DNA of 44,527 nt, taken from assembly GCF_033971885.1 (NCBI RefSeq), contig NZ_JALBUS010000017.1, positions 1-44,527 on the forward strand, in the 5' to 3' direction. Within the stretch, counting starts at the first letter, position 1. Each line of letters begins with the position of its first letter. The translations under genes were made by a program, and so were the position numbers. Source of the DNA: Absicoccus intestinalis (GTDB lineage Bacteria > Bacillota_I > Bacilli_A > Erysipelotrichales > Erysipelotrichaceae). The notes beneath the pieces were generated by a model that saw only the letters and a program-made list of their open reading frames with translations, was not told where the DNA came from and did not search any database. Shown piece by piece: positions 25,645-34,314 of the stretch.

Positions 25645-25766
25645 GAGGTTGCATCCCTCCATGAAACATGGTAATATCATACCGCACTGCGAAGAAGTGC
25701 GAGGTTGCTGACCCACTGAAAAGCGTTGTCATGGGTGGCGTCAGGTAATTCGCATGGAGCATGTTT
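25645..25766 (+). ncRNA. Structured leader RNA upstream of rpsJ
   Basis: CTCCATG (25657-25663) can pair with CATGGAG (25753-25759), closing a junction that holds three hairpins: GGTA/TACC, CGCACT (25683-25688)/AGTGCG (25696-25701), and CTGAC(CCA) (25708-25715) with TGGG and GTCAG (25732-25744). The octamer GAGGTTGC occurs twice (25645, 25701). A folded leader in front of the S10 operon is expected to bind a ribosomal protein for autoregulation; which one, and whether this matches a known leader family, is not clear from reading alone. Confidence 0.55.
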
Positions 25767-25792
25767 ATCTAGAATAAACGAAAGGAGTTAAC

Positions 25793-26104
25793 ATGGCAAA
25801 CAACACAATGAGAATTCGCCTTAAGGCGTATGAGCACCGCATCCTTGATGACAGTGCTAAGAAAATTGTCGAAGCAGCGACAAAACACGGAGCTAAAAAA
25901 GTAGTTGGTCCCGTTCCGCTACCAACGGAAAAACAAGTTGTAACAATTTTACGTGCTGTTCATAAATACAAAGATTCACGTGAACAGTTTGAAATTCGTA
26001 CGCATAAGCGTTTGATTGAGATTGTTGCACCATCAAAGGAAACGATTGATTCGTTACAACGATTAGACCTTCCTAGTGGTGTCGACATCGAAATTAAACT
26101 TTAA
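25793..26104 (+). CDS. rpsJ: 30S ribosomal protein S10 (NusE)
   Basis: A 103-residue S10 of the 30S head, also a transcription antitermination factor. MRIRLKAYEHRILD and GPVPLPTEKQVVTILRAVHKYKDSREQFEIRTHKR are diagnostic. AAAGGAG precedes the ATG. First gene of the long S10-spc-alpha run. Confidence 0.98.
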   Translation: MANNTMRIRLKAYEHRILDDSAKKIVEAATKHGAKKVVGPVPLPTEKQVVTILRAVHKYKDSREQFEIRTHKRLIEIVAPSKETIDSLQRLDLPSGVDIEIKL

Positions 26105-26119
26105 TGGAGGTGTCTGAGA

Positions 26120-26809
26120 ATGAAAGGACTATTAGGAAGAAAATTAGGAATGACGCAAGTCTTCACGCAAGACGGTACATTAATTCCCGTAACTGTAGTA
26201 GAAACTACACCAAATGTTGTTCTTCAGGTGAAGACAGTAGAAACTGACGGTTACAATGCCGTACAGTTAGGTTTTGACGAAGTCAAAGAAAAGAATACAA
26301 CAAAAGCAATTGTTGGACATTGTGCCAAAGCAAACACAAGTCCTAAACGCTTCATCCGTGAAGTACGTGATTGTGAATTAGATGTAAAAGTTGGCGATCT
26401 TGTAAAGGCCGATATCTTCGAAGCTGGTGAAACAGTTGATGTGATCGGAACAAGCAAGGGTAAAGGATACCAAGGTACGATCGTGCGTAACAATGCACAT
26501 CAAGGACCTCGTAGTCATGGTGGATCCAAGAACATTCGTCACATTGGTTCATTGGCTACAAATGGTATTACTTCTCGCCAAGGACGTATCATGAAGGGTA
26601 CTGTCATGGCTGGTCATGAAGGTGGTTATCGTACAACGAACCAAAACTTGACCGTAATTAAAGTAGATGTTGAAAACAACTATGTATTGATCAAAGGAAA
26701 CGTGCCAGGACCTAAGAAAGGATTCGTTATGATTCGTACGGCGAAGACTTCAAAAGGAAATAGCGAACCAGTAACTTTGGTTGACTATAGCAGTAAGGAG
26801 GCTCAATAA
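26120..26809 (+). CDS. rplC: 50S ribosomal protein L3
   Basis: A 229-residue L3 that binds near the peptidyl transferase centre. MKGLLGRKLGMTQVF at the start and the long central loop HGGSKNIRHIGSLATNGITSRQGRIMKGTVMAGHEG are typical. TGGAGG precedes the ATG. Its stop overlaps the rplD start by one base (TAATG). Confidence 0.98.
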   Translation: MKGLLGRKLGMTQVFTQDGTLIPVTVVETTPNVVLQVKTVETDGYNAVQLGFDEVKEKNTTKAIVGHCAKANTSPKRFIREVRDCELDVKVGDLVKADIFEAGETVDVIGTSKGKGYQGTIVRNNAHQGPRSHGGSKNIRHIGSLATNGITSRQGRIMKGTVMAGHEGGYRTTNQNLTVIKVDVENNYVLIKGNVPGPKKGFVMIRTAKTSKGNSEPVTLVDYSSKEAQ

Positions 26810-27438
26810 TGGCTAAGATCGATGTAATTAACCAGACCGGAGCTGTCGTTGATTCCATGGAATTAAACGACGTTGTATTTGGAATCGAACCCAATCAACA
26901 ATGTATCTATGACGTATTAGTTATGCAAGCTGCTGGTAAGCGTCAAGGTACTGCCAAAACAAAAGGACGTTCTGAAGTAAGCGGTGGTGGACGTAAGCCA
27001 TACCGTCAAAAAGGAACAGGACGTGCTCGTCAAGGTACTATTCGTGCGCCACAATTCCGTGGTGGAGGAACTGTATTTGGAGCTGTTCCACGTGATTATC
27101 ACTATCGTGTCAATAAAAAAGTTCGTAATCTAGCATTGCGTTCGGTATTGAGTGAAAAAGTTGCAGATACAGCATTTGCAGTCATCGATCAATTGAATGT
27201 AGATGCTCCTAAGACAAAAACATTTATTGGCATCATGGAAGCTATTGATGCACCAAAGAAGACTTTGTTCGTAGTTGGTAAAACGGAAGATACCAACAAT
27301 GCTTATTTATCAAGCCGTAATATTCCAGAAGCAAAAATGTTACGTAGTGATTTGATCAATGTATTTGATCTTGTCAAAGCAAACAAAGTTATTATGACAG
27401 CCGCTGCTGTAAAAGAAGTTGAGGAGGCTTTGGCATAA
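26809..27438 (+). CDS. rplD: 50S ribosomal protein L4
   Basis: A 209-residue L4. The exit-tunnel loop GGGRKPYRQKGTGRARQGTIRAPQFRGGG, site of macrolide-resistance changes, looks ordinary. AAGGAGG lies inside the end of rplC. One-base overlaps with rplC and rplW indicate coupled translation. L4 is the operon repressor in enterobacteria, which is not established here. Confidence 0.98.
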   Translation: MAKIDVINQTGAVVDSMELNDVVFGIEPNQQCIYDVLVMQAAGKRQGTAKTKGRSEVSGGGRKPYRQKGTGRARQGTIRAPQFRGGGTVFGAVPRDYHYRVNKKVRNLALRSVLSEKVADTAFAVIDQLNVDAPKTKTFIGIMEAIDAPKKTLFVVGKTEDTNNAYLSSRNIPEAKMLRSDLINVFDLVKANKVIMTAAAVKEVEEALA

Positions 27439-27728
27439 TGAAAGACTATAGAGATGTCATTATTCGCCCAGTTATCACTGAAAAAAGCATGAAGTTGATG
27501 GCTGAAGACAACAAAGTCACTTTTGAAGTTGCTAAGGGTGTGAACAAGATTGAAGTTCGCAACGCAGTGGAAAAAGCATTCAACGTGAAAGTTGTTAAAG
27601 TAAATATGTTAAACACGAAATCTAAACCACGTCGTGTTGGACGCTATATGGGTAAGACCCAAGCGAGTCATCGAGCAATCGTTAAATTAGCCGAAGGCGA
27701 TTCTATCGATTTGTTTGGTGAAGAATAA
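27438..27728 (+). CDS. rplW: 50S ribosomal protein L23
   Basis: A 96-residue L23, the docking site at the tunnel exit for trigger factor and SRP. RDVIIRPVITEKSM and VNMLNTKSKPRRVGRYMGKTQ are diagnostic. It overlaps rplD by one base, with GAGGAGG inside rplD. Confidence 0.97.
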   Translation: MKDYRDVIIRPVITEKSMKLMAEDNKVTFEVAKGVNKIEVRNAVEKAFNVKVVKVNMLNTKSKPRRVGRYMGKTQASHRAIVKLAEGDSIDLFGEE

Positions 27729-27786
27729 TCAGGGAGAAGACGCTATTTCCTGAATAAATATTGCGATAAGGAGGAAAATATAGTTT

Positions 27787-28620
27787 ATGCCTATTAAGAA
27801 GTATAAACCTACGACACCTGCTCGTCGTGGCATGACAAGCTTAACAAAAGAAGAGTTGACAGCAACAAAACCTGAAAAGAGCTTGTTAGCCCCTAAAAAG
27901 AGCAAGGGTGGACGTAATAACACAGGACGAATCACAACTCGTCATCAAGGTGCTGGACATAAGAAAGCATACCGTATTATTGATTTTAAACGTAATAAAG
28001 ATGATATTCCTGCAAAGGTATCCACGATCGAATATGATCCAAACCGTTCGGCAAATATCGCTTTGTTGACATATGCCGATGGTGAAAAACGTTACATCAT
28101 CGCACCTGCTGGATTGGAAGTAGGAATGAAAGTCGTTTCTGGTAAAGAAGTCGACATCAAAGTGGGAAATGCCATGGAAATGCGCAACATGCCAGAAGGT
28201 ACAATTGTACATAACGTTGAATTAAAGCCTGGTAAGGGTGGACAAATGGCACGTAGTGCTGGTGCTTCTGCTCAAATCTTAGGTGTTGAAGATAAATATG
28301 TTATCTTGCGATTGACATCTGGAGAGATGCGTCGTGTATTAGGTGAATGCCGTGCCACAGTTGGTACTGTTGGAAATGGCGATTACAGCTTAGTTAACTA
28401 TGGTAAAGCTGGACGTAATCGTTGGCGAGGCATTCGACCTACTGTTCGTGGTTCAGTTATGAACCCTAATGATCACCCTCATGGTGGTGGTGAAGGACGT
28501 GCACCAATTGGACGTAAGTCACCTATGACGCCTTGGGGCAAGAAAGCTCTTGGTGTGAAAACACGTAAGACGAAGAAGGCAAGCGACAAGTTGATCATTC
28601 GCCGTCGTAATGCTAAGTAG
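27787..28620 (+). CDS. rplB: 50S ribosomal protein L2
   Basis: A 277-residue L2 needed for subunit joining and peptidyl transfer. MPIKKYKPTTPARRGMTSL starts it; GSVMNPNDHPHGGGEGRAPIGRKSP holds the catalytically important His region. The 58-base gap from rplW is the largest in this part of the run, with AAGGAGG upstream. Confidence 0.98.
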   Translation: MPIKKYKPTTPARRGMTSLTKEELTATKPEKSLLAPKKSKGGRNNTGRITTRHQGAGHKKAYRIIDFKRNKDDIPAKVSTIEYDPNRSANIALLTYADGEKRYIIAPAGLEVGMKVVSGKEVDIKVGNAMEMRNMPEGTIVHNVELKPGKGGQMARSAGASAQILGVEDKYVILRLTSGEMRRVLGECRATVGTVGNGDYSLVNYGKAGRNRWRGIRPTVRGSVMNPNDHPHGGGEGRAPIGRKSPMTPWGKKALGVKTRKTKKASDKLIIRRRNAK

Positions 28621-28639
28621 GAAAAGGAGGAAATGAGAA

Positions 28640-28915
28640 ATGAGTCGTAGTTTGAAAAAAGGACCTTTCGTTGATGATCATTTGATGAAAAAAGTTGAAG
28701 CATTAAATGAAAGCGGAAAGAAAGAAGTCATCAAGACTTGGAGTCGTCGTTCCACAATTTTCCCTTCATTTGTTGAACATACATTTGCGGTTTATAACGG
28801 TAAGGAACATGTTCCTGTATACGTTACAGAAGATATGGTTGGCCATAAATTAGGTGAATTTGTGCCAACTCGTAAATTCACTGGACATACTTCCGGTGAT
28901 GACAAGAAGGCGTAA
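28640..28915 (+). CDS. rpsS: 30S ribosomal protein S19
   Basis: A 91-residue S19 of the 30S head. SRSLKKGPFVDDHLMKKV, WSRRSTIFPSFVEHTFAVYNGKEHVPVYV and LGEFVPTRKFTGH match the family throughout. AAAGGAGG precedes the ATG. Confidence 0.98.
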   Translation: MSRSLKKGPFVDDHLMKKVEALNESGKKEVIKTWSRRSTIFPSFVEHTFAVYNGKEHVPVYVTEDMVGHKLGEFVPTRKFTGHTSGDDKKA

Positions 28916-28929
28916 GAGGAGGAAAAACG

Positions 28930-29265
28930 ATGGAAGTCAAAGCAACTGCAAAAACTCTACGTGTTCAGCCTCGAAAAGTAAGACTTGTCTTAAATTTGAT
29001 TCGTGGAAAAGACGTAGAAGAAGCCGAAGCAATTTGCAAGTTTACACCAAACAAAGGTGGATATCTTGTCGGCAAAGTATTACATTCTGCCATTGCGAAT
29101 GCGGTAAATAACGAAGATTTAGATGAAAGCAATCTTTATGTCAAAGAATGCTATGCCAATGAAGGAATCACGATGAAGCGCTATATGCCTCGTGCAAAAG
29201 GTAGTGCAAGTGCTATTCATAAACGTACCAGCCACATTACAGTTGTCGTGGCTGAAAAGGAATAG
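28930..29265 (+). CDS. rplV: 50S ribosomal protein L22
   Basis: A 111-residue L22 lining the exit tunnel. RVQPRKVRLVLNLIRGKDVEEAEAI and the loop MKRYMPRAKGSASAIHKRTSHITVVV are typical. GAGGAGG lies upstream; it starts 14 bases after rpsS. Confidence 0.98.
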   Translation: MEVKATAKTLRVQPRKVRLVLNLIRGKDVEEAEAICKFTPNKGGYLVGKVLHSAIANAVNNEDLDESNLYVKECYANEGITMKRYMPRAKGSASAIHKRTSHITVVVAEKE

Positions 29266-29275
29266 GAGGACAACT

Positions 29276-30079
29276 ATGGGACAAAAAGTAAATCCTATTG
29301 GAATGCGAGTTGGCGTGATTCGCGACTGGCAATCAAGATGGTATGCAGACGATAAAAAATTCGGTGACACATTGATGGAAGATGTGAAGATCCGTGAACA
29401 TATCGAAGAATACTATAAGAAATTAGCCGATAAAGCTGTGGATCGTCGTAAAGCAGATCCTCAAATTTCGCGTATTGAAATTGAACGCAGCAAAAATCGT
29501 TTGGTGATCATTGTTCGTACTGGACATCCTGGTGTTGTCATTGGTGCGGAAGGTAAATCCATTGAAGGATTAAAGAAACAAATCGAAAAGATGACTTCTG
29601 CAAAATATGTACAAATCAATGTTGTAGAAGTTGCCAATCCAAACTTGGATGCACGTTTAGTCGCTCGTTGGATCGCCGATCAATTGGAAGCTCGTCGTAG
29701 TTTCCGTGCTACCCAGAAAAAAGCCATCCAAAATACCATGCGTGCTGGTGCCAAAGGTATTAAAACAAGCGTATCTGGTCGTTTAGGTGGTGCCGATATG
29801 GCTCGTACAGAAGGATATGCAGAAGGTGTTGTTCCTCTTCATACACTTCGTAGTGATATCGATTATGCGATTGAAGAAGCAGCCACTCAATATGGTAAAG
29901 TTGGTGTAAAAGTATGGATCTGCCGTGGTGAAGTTTTACCTGGTGAAATGGTCAAAGAACCAGAAGCACCTAAGCAACGTCCTCGTCGTCGTCGTAATAA
30001 AAACTTCAACAATAAACGTCCTCAAAATCGTGCACCAAAACAAGAAGCTGCACCTGCTGAAAAAGGAGGTAACGAATAA
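29276..30079 (+). CDS. rpsC: 30S ribosomal protein S3
   Basis: A 267-residue S3 of the mRNA entry channel. MGQKVNPIGMRVGVIRDWQSRWYA marks the true start at 29276 behind AGGAGG; upstream in-frame codons lie within rplV. KH-domain motif GVVIGAEGKSIEGLKKQI. A basic, low-complexity tail (RPRRRRNKNFNNKRPQNR, then Ala/Glu) is longer than in many species. Confidence 0.98.
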   Translation: MGQKVNPIGMRVGVIRDWQSRWYADDKKFGDTLMEDVKIREHIEEYYKKLADKAVDRRKADPQISRIEIERSKNRLVIIVRTGHPGVVIGAEGKSIEGLKKQIEKMTSAKYVQINVVEVANPNLDARLVARWIADQLEARRSFRATQKKAIQNTMRAGAKGIKTSVSGRLGGADMARTEGYAEGVVPLHTLRSDIDYAIEEAATQYGKVGVKVWICRGEVLPGEMVKEPEAPKQRPRRRRNKNFNNKRPQNRAPKQEAAPAEKGGNE

Positions 30080-30495
30080 TGTTGATGCCTAAAAGAACAA
30101 AGTATCGTCGTCCCCATCGTCTAAGTTACGAAGGTCGTAGCAAAGCTGGACGTTCGATTGACTTTGGAGAATATGGATTAGTTGCTGAAAGTGGTAACTA
30201 TGTAAGTAACCGTCAAATCGAGGCAGCCCGTGTTGCCATGACTCGTTATATGAAGCGTGGTGGAGATGTATATATTCGTATCTTCCCTCATATGGCTCGT
30301 ACAAAGAAACCTCTTGAAGTACGTATGGGTTCTGGTAAAGGTGCTCCTGAAGGATGGGTAGCCGTTGTTCAACCTGGTCGAGTTTTATTTGAAGTTGGTG
30401 GCGTTCCTGAAGAAGTAGCACGTGAAGCACTTCGTTTAGCAGCCCACAAGTTACCAGTTAAAACTCGTTTTGCTAGAAAAGGAGAAGTGAAATAA
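30079..30495 (+). CDS. rplP: 50S ribosomal protein L16
   Basis: A 138-residue L16 near the A site. MLMPKRTKYRRPHR is the classical start, followed by GRSKAGRSIDFGEYGLVA, and MGSGKGAPEGWVAVV. The ATG overlaps the rpsC stop by one base, and GGAGG lies inside rpsC. Confidence 0.98.
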   Translation: MLMPKRTKYRRPHRLSYEGRSKAGRSIDFGEYGLVAESGNYVSNRQIEAARVAMTRYMKRGGDVYIRIFPHMARTKKPLEVRMGSGKGAPEGWVAVVQPGRVLFEVGGVPEEVAREALRLAAHKLPVKTRFARKGEVK

Positions 30496-30695
30496 TGTTA
30501 GCTAAAGAAATTCGCGAAAAAACGAATGAAGAATTACAAGCACAAATTAGTACACTCAAAGATGAATTATTCAATCTTCGTTTCCAGCAAGCTACTGGTC
30601 AGTTAGAAAACACTGCTCGTTTGAAAACTGTTAAGAAAGACATCGCTCGAATCAAGACTGTATTGACAGAGCGTGCCAATGCAGGTCAAGAATAG
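30495..30695 (+). CDS. rpmC: 50S ribosomal protein L29
   Basis: A 66-residue L29 near the tunnel exit. EIREKTNEELQAQISTLKDELFNLRFQQATGQLEN is the standard helix pair. The ATG overlaps the rplP stop by one base; the ribosome site AGGAG is inside rplP. Confidence 0.97.
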   Translation: MLAKEIREKTNEELQAQISTLKDELFNLRFQQATGQLENTARLKTVKKDIARIKTVLTERANAGQE

Positions 30696-30708
30696 GGAGG
30701 ATCTTTGA

Positions 30709-30966
30709 ATGGAAAGAAATGCACGTAAGGTTTATCGTGGACGTGTCGTATCCGATAAAATGGATAAGACCATCACGGTAAAAGTTGAAACAAAGAAAAC
30801 GCATCCATTGTATGGAAAGCGTGTAGAATACTCTAAAAAATTGAAAGCACACGACGAGAACAATGAAGCTTCCATTGGCGACATTGTAGAAATTATGGAA
30901 ACGCGTCCATTATCCGCTACAAAACGTTACCGTTTAGTGAAGATCGTTGAAAAAGCTCGTGTTTAA
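30709..30966 (+). CDS. rpsQ: 30S ribosomal protein S17
   Basis: An 85-residue S17, an OB-fold protein. RKVYRGRVVSDKMDKTITV and HDENNEASIGDIVEIMETRPLSATKRYRLV are diagnostic. GGGAGG precedes the ATG. Confidence 0.97.
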   Translation: MERNARKVYRGRVVSDKMDKTITVKVETKKTHPLYGKRVEYSKKLKAHDENNEASIGDIVEIMETRPLSATKRYRLVKIVEKARV

Positions 30967-30986
30967 TATCAGGAGGAGACGAAACT

Positions 30987-31355
30987 ATGATTCAAAATGA
31001 AAGTCGTCTACGCGTCGCTGATAATACGGGAGCTAGAGAAGTATTAGTTATCCGTTGTCTTGGCGGAAGCGTTAGAAAAACAGCAAATATCGGTGACGTC
31101 GTTGTAGGTACTGTTAAACAGGCTACTCCTGGTGGATCCGTTAAAAAAGGTGATGTTGTAAAGGGTGTTATCGTACGTTCTAAATATGGCGTACGCCGTG
31201 AAAATGGAACATACATTCGCTTTGATGATAACGCATTAGTCATTATTAATGCCGATAAGACGCCAAAGGGAACACGTATCTTTGGACCAGTTGCTCGTGA
31301 ATTGCGTGATGCTGGATATATGAAAATCGTATCCTTAGCGCCGGAAGTACTATAG
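30987..31355 (+). CDS. rplN: 50S ribosomal protein L14
   Basis: A 122-residue L14. MIQNESRLRVADNTGAREVLVIRCLGG and KGTRIFGPVARELRDAGYMKIVSLAPEVL match the family end to end. It binds RsfS and forms an intersubunit bridge in known ribosomes. AGGAGGAG precedes the ATG. Confidence 0.98.
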   Translation: MIQNESRLRVADNTGAREVLVIRCLGGSVRKTANIGDVVVGTVKQATPGGSVKKGDVVKGVIVRSKYGVRRENGTYIRFDDNALVIINADKTPKGTRIFGPVARELRDAGYMKIVSLAPEVL

Positions 31356-31367
31356 GAGGTGTGCCCA

Positions 31368-31676
31368 GTGAGAATTAAAAAAGGTGATACAGTTAAGGTC
31401 ATTACAGGTGCTTACAAAGGCACAATCGGAAAAGTAACACAGGCCTTCCCAAAAGAAGATAAAGTCATCGTGGAAGGTGTTAATATGGTTAAAAAACATG
31501 TGCGTCCAACCCAACAAGATCCTGAAGGTGGAATTATTGAGAAGGAAGCAAAGATCCATGTTTCCAATGTCATGCTTTACGATGAAAAAGCAAAAGTAGC
31601 AAGTCGTATTCGCATGGAAGAAAAAGATGGAAAGAAAGTTCGCGTCTATAAGAAAACTGGCGCGGAAGTAAAGTAG
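31368..31676 (+). CDS. rplX: 50S ribosomal protein L24
   Basis: A 102-residue L24, an assembly initiator. MRIKKGDTVKVITGAYKGTIGKV carries the KOW motif. The start is a GTG at 31368, 8 bases after AGGAGG (31354-31359); a GTG at 31359 overlaps that site and would add three odd residues, so it is rejected. Confidence 0.96.
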   Translation: MRIKKGDTVKVITGAYKGTIGKVTQAFPKEDKVIVEGVNMVKKHVRPTQQDPEGGIIEKEAKIHVSNVMLYDEKAKVASRIRMEEKDGKKVRVYKKTGAEVK

Positions 31677-31686
31677 GAGGGTATCT

Positions 31687-32226
31687 ATGAATCGTTTATA
31701 TGAAAAATATACAAATGAAGTTGTCCCTCAGATGATGAAAGATTTTAACTATTCTTCAATCATGGAAGTTCCTAAGATTGAAAAAGTAGTTGTTAATATT
31801 GGTGTTGGTGATGCCATTGCCAATTCAAAATATTTAGATGAAGCTGTTGAAGAATTAGCAGCCATCACTGGACAAGCACCTGTTGTTACTAAGGCGAAAA
31901 AATCCATTGCGAACTTTAAGCTGCGTGAAGGTATGCCAATTGGATGCAAAGTTACTTTACGTTCCGAAAAGATGTATGAATTCTTAGATAAGTTATTCAA
32001 TATTTCTTTGCCTCGTGTTCGTGACTTCCGTGGTGTAAGCGATACAAGTTTTGATGGTCGTGGAAACTATACATTGGGTATCAAAGAACAAATTATCTTC
32101 CCTGAAATTGATTTTGATAAAGTGAATCGTACACGTGGTATGGATGTTGTCATTGTTACAACAGCCAATACCAATGAAGAATCAAAGGCATTATTAAAAG
32201 GTATGGGAATGCCTTTTAAGAAGTAG
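31687..32226 (+). CDS. rplE: 50S ribosomal protein L5
   Basis: A 179-residue L5 that binds 5S rRNA. YEKYTNEVVPQMMKDFNYSSIMEVPKIEKVVVNIGVG and the PRVRDFRGVSDTSFDGRGNYTLGIKEQIIFPEI block are typical. AGGAGGGT precedes the ATG, 10 bases after rplX. Confidence 0.98.
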   Translation: MNRLYEKYTNEVVPQMMKDFNYSSIMEVPKIEKVVVNIGVGDAIANSKYLDEAVEELAAITGQAPVVTKAKKSIANFKLREGMPIGCKVTLRSEKMYEFLDKLFNISLPRVRDFRGVSDTSFDGRGNYTLGIKEQIIFPEIDFDKVNRTRGMDVVIVTTANTNEESKALLKGMGMPFKK

Positions 32227-32238
32227 GAGGATGATGAA

Positions 32239-32424
32239 ATGGCTAAAAAAGCAATGATCAATAAACAACAACGTCCTCAAAAATTTAAAGTTCGTGAATA
32301 TACTCGTTGCGAACGTTGTGGACGTCCACATGCCGTATTAAGAAAATATAAAGTATGTCGTATTTGCTTCAGAGAATTGGCTTACCAAGGTCAAATTCCT
32401 GGTGTGAAGAAGGCTAGCTGGTAA
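32239..32424 (+). CDS. rpsN: 30S ribosomal protein S14, zinc-binding type
   Basis: A 61-residue short S14 (type Z). Two Cys pairs, CERC and CRIC, form a zinc ribbon, and GQIPGVKKASW ends it. The long zinc-free paralogue found in some Bacillota is not in this window. GGAGG precedes the ATG. Confidence 0.97.
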   Translation: MAKKAMINKQQRPQKFKVREYTRCERCGRPHAVLRKYKVCRICFRELAYQGQIPGVKKASW

Positions 32425-32438
32425 GGAGGCAAATTGCA

Positions 32439-32837
32439 ATGAACATGACAGATCCAATTGCAGATATGCTAACAAGAATTCGTAATGCTTTGGTTCAAAA
32501 GCATGATGTTGTAAGCATGCCTGTATCAAAAGAAAAGAAAGCAATTGCTAAGATCTTAAAAGAAGAAGGTTTCATCACAGACTATGCAGTCGAAGGAGAT
32601 GGACAATTCAAAGAATTAACAATTACGTTGAAATATACCGAAGATAAACAACGTGTCATCACAGGTCTTCGTCGTATTTCAAAACCTGGTCTTCGCGTCT
32701 ATGCACATGCAGATGAATTGCCTCGTGTATTGAACGGATTAGGAATTGCCATTATCTCAACAAGTAATGGTGTCATGACAGATCGTGAAGCAAGAAAACA
32801 ACACGTTGGTGGCGAAGTTCTTGCTTATGTATGGTAA
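32439..32837 (+). CDS. rpsH: 30S ribosomal protein S8
   Basis: A 132-residue S8, a primary 16S binder. MTDPIADMLTRIRNA and the C-terminal GIAIISTSNGVMTDREARKQHVGGEVLAYVW are diagnostic. AAGGAGG lies upstream. In other bacteria S8 is the spc operon repressor. Confidence 0.98.
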   Translation: MNMTDPIADMLTRIRNALVQKHDVVSMPVSKEKKAIAKILKEEGFITDYAVEGDGQFKELTITLKYTEDKQRVITGLRRISKPGLRVYAHADELPRVLNGLGIAIISTSNGVMTDREARKQHVGGEVLAYVW

Positions 32838-32856
32838 GACAATAGGAGGAAAATAA

Positions 32857-33399
32857 ATGTCACGTATCGGGAATAAACTGATTACCATTCCTGAAAAAGT
32901 AACTGTTGATGTTGCCCAAGGGAATGAGGTGACTGTTAAAGGACCTAAGGGAACTTTAACTCGTACATTCTCGGATTTGATGGATATTCAAGTCGAAGAT
33001 GGTGTAGTCACTGTAAAGCGTCCAAATGATGAAAAACGCACTAAGCAATTACACGGAACCACTCGTGCTTTATTGCACAATATGGTTGTTGGAGTTTCTG
33101 AAGGTTTCACCAAAGATTTAGAATTAGTTGGTATTGGATTCCGTGCTGCTGTTAAAGGTAAACAATTGGAAATGCAAATTGGTTACTCTCATAAAGTATT
33201 GATCGATATTCCAGAAGGAATTACTTGTACTTGTGGAAGTGCTACGGAAATCAAAGTTGAAGGAATCGATAAGCAACAAGTTGGTGAATTTGCTGCGGAA
33301 GTTCGTGCTGCTCGTAAACCAGAACCTTACAAGGGTAAAGGTATCCGTTATAAAGGAGAACATATCCGTCGTAAGGAAGGTAAAACAGCTGGTAAGTAG
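32857..33399 (+). CDS. rplF: 50S ribosomal protein L6
   Basis: A 180-residue L6 with the usual two repeats near the factor site. MSRIGNKLITIPEKVTV begins it; KPEPYKGKGIRYKGEHIRRKEGKTAGK ends it. AGGAGG precedes the ATG. Confidence 0.98.
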   Translation: MSRIGNKLITIPEKVTVDVAQGNEVTVKGPKGTLTRTFSDLMDIQVEDGVVTVKRPNDEKRTKQLHGTTRALLHNMVVGVSEGFTKDLELVGIGFRAAVKGKQLEMQIGYSHKVLIDIPEGITCTCGSATEIKVEGIDKQQVGEFAAEVRAARKPEPYKGKGIRYKGEHIRRKEGKTAGK

Positions 33400-33420
33400 T
33401 GGGAAAGGAGATAAATACAA

Positions 33421-33777
33421 ATGGTCAATAAAAAATCACGTAATGCAGAACGTATTCGTCGTCATAAACGTGTACGTACAAAAATTAGCGGAACTCCTGA
33501 ATGCCCACGCTTGAATGTTTTCAGAAGTAACGCAAACATTGAAGTGCAAGTGATCGATGATGTGAATGCCACAACATTGGTTAGTGCTTCCAGTGTACAA
33601 ATGAAATTAGAAAATGGTGGTAACGTGGAGGCAGCTCGTCAAGTTGGAGCTGAAATTGCAAAGCGTGCCCAAGAAAAAGGAATCAAACATGTTGTATTCG
33701 ACCGTGGTGGATATGTTTACACAGGTCGTGTTAAAGCATTAGCCGAAGCCGCTCGTGAAGCAGGCTTGGAATTTTAG
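33421..33777 (+). CDS. rplR: 50S ribosomal protein L18
   Basis: A 118-residue 5S rRNA-binding protein. RRHKRVRTKISGTPECPRLNVFRSN and FDRGGYVYTGRVKALAEAAREAGLEF are typical. AAAGGAG lies upstream. Normal length. Confidence 0.98.
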   Translation: MVNKKSRNAERIRRHKRVRTKISGTPECPRLNVFRSNANIEVQVIDDVNATTLVSASSVQMKLENGGNVEAARQVGAEIAKRAQEKGIKHVVFDRGGYVYTGRVKALAEAAREAGLEF

Positions 33778-33788
33778 GAGGTCACACC

Positions 33789-34298
33789 ATGGCAATGAAT
33801 AGAAAACCAAGAAGAGACCACGATGAATTTGAAGAACAAGTTGTTCAAATTAACCGTGTAACAAAAGTTGTTAAGGGTGGACGTCGTTTCCGCTTTGCTG
33901 CTTTGGTTGTTGTGGGCGATCACAATGGTCGTGTTGGCATGGGTACTGGAAAAGCAAACGAAGTACCTGATGCCATTCGTAAGGCGAGTGAAAATGCGCG
34001 TAAGAACGTATTCACTGTCCCTGTTATCAACAACACAATTCCACATGCTGTAACTGGTAAATTCGGTGCTGGAGAAGTCTTTATGCATCCAGCTGCTGAT
34101 GGTACTGGTGTTATTGCTGGTGGTGCAACGCGTGCTGTCATGGAATTGGCAGGTATTAGTGATGTTGTCACAAAATGCTTAGGTTCTCGTACCAAAATCA
34201 ATGTGGTTCGTGCCACGGTTGAGGGTTTGAAAAGCTTACGCACGGTAGAAGAAGTAGCAGCTATTCGTGGTAAGAAAGTTAGCGAAATTCGCGGTTAA
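33789..34298 (+). CDS. rpsE: 30S ribosomal protein S5
   Basis: A 169-residue S5 of the decoding fidelity region. VVKGGRRFRFAALVVVGDHNGRVGMGTGKANEVPDAIRKA is the double-stranded-RNA-like domain; no change typical of spectinomycin resistance is evident. AGGAGG at the rplR end precedes the ATG. rpmD, normally next, is absent. Confidence 0.98.
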   Translation: MAMNRKPRRDHDEFEEQVVQINRVTKVVKGGRRFRFAALVVVGDHNGRVGMGTGKANEVPDAIRKASENARKNVFTVPVINNTIPHAVTGKFGAGEVFMHPAADGTGVIAGGATRAVMELAGISDVVTKCLGSRTKINVVRATVEGLKSLRTVEEVAAIRGKKVSEIRG

Positions 34299-34314
34299 TT
34301 AGGAGGATGTACAA

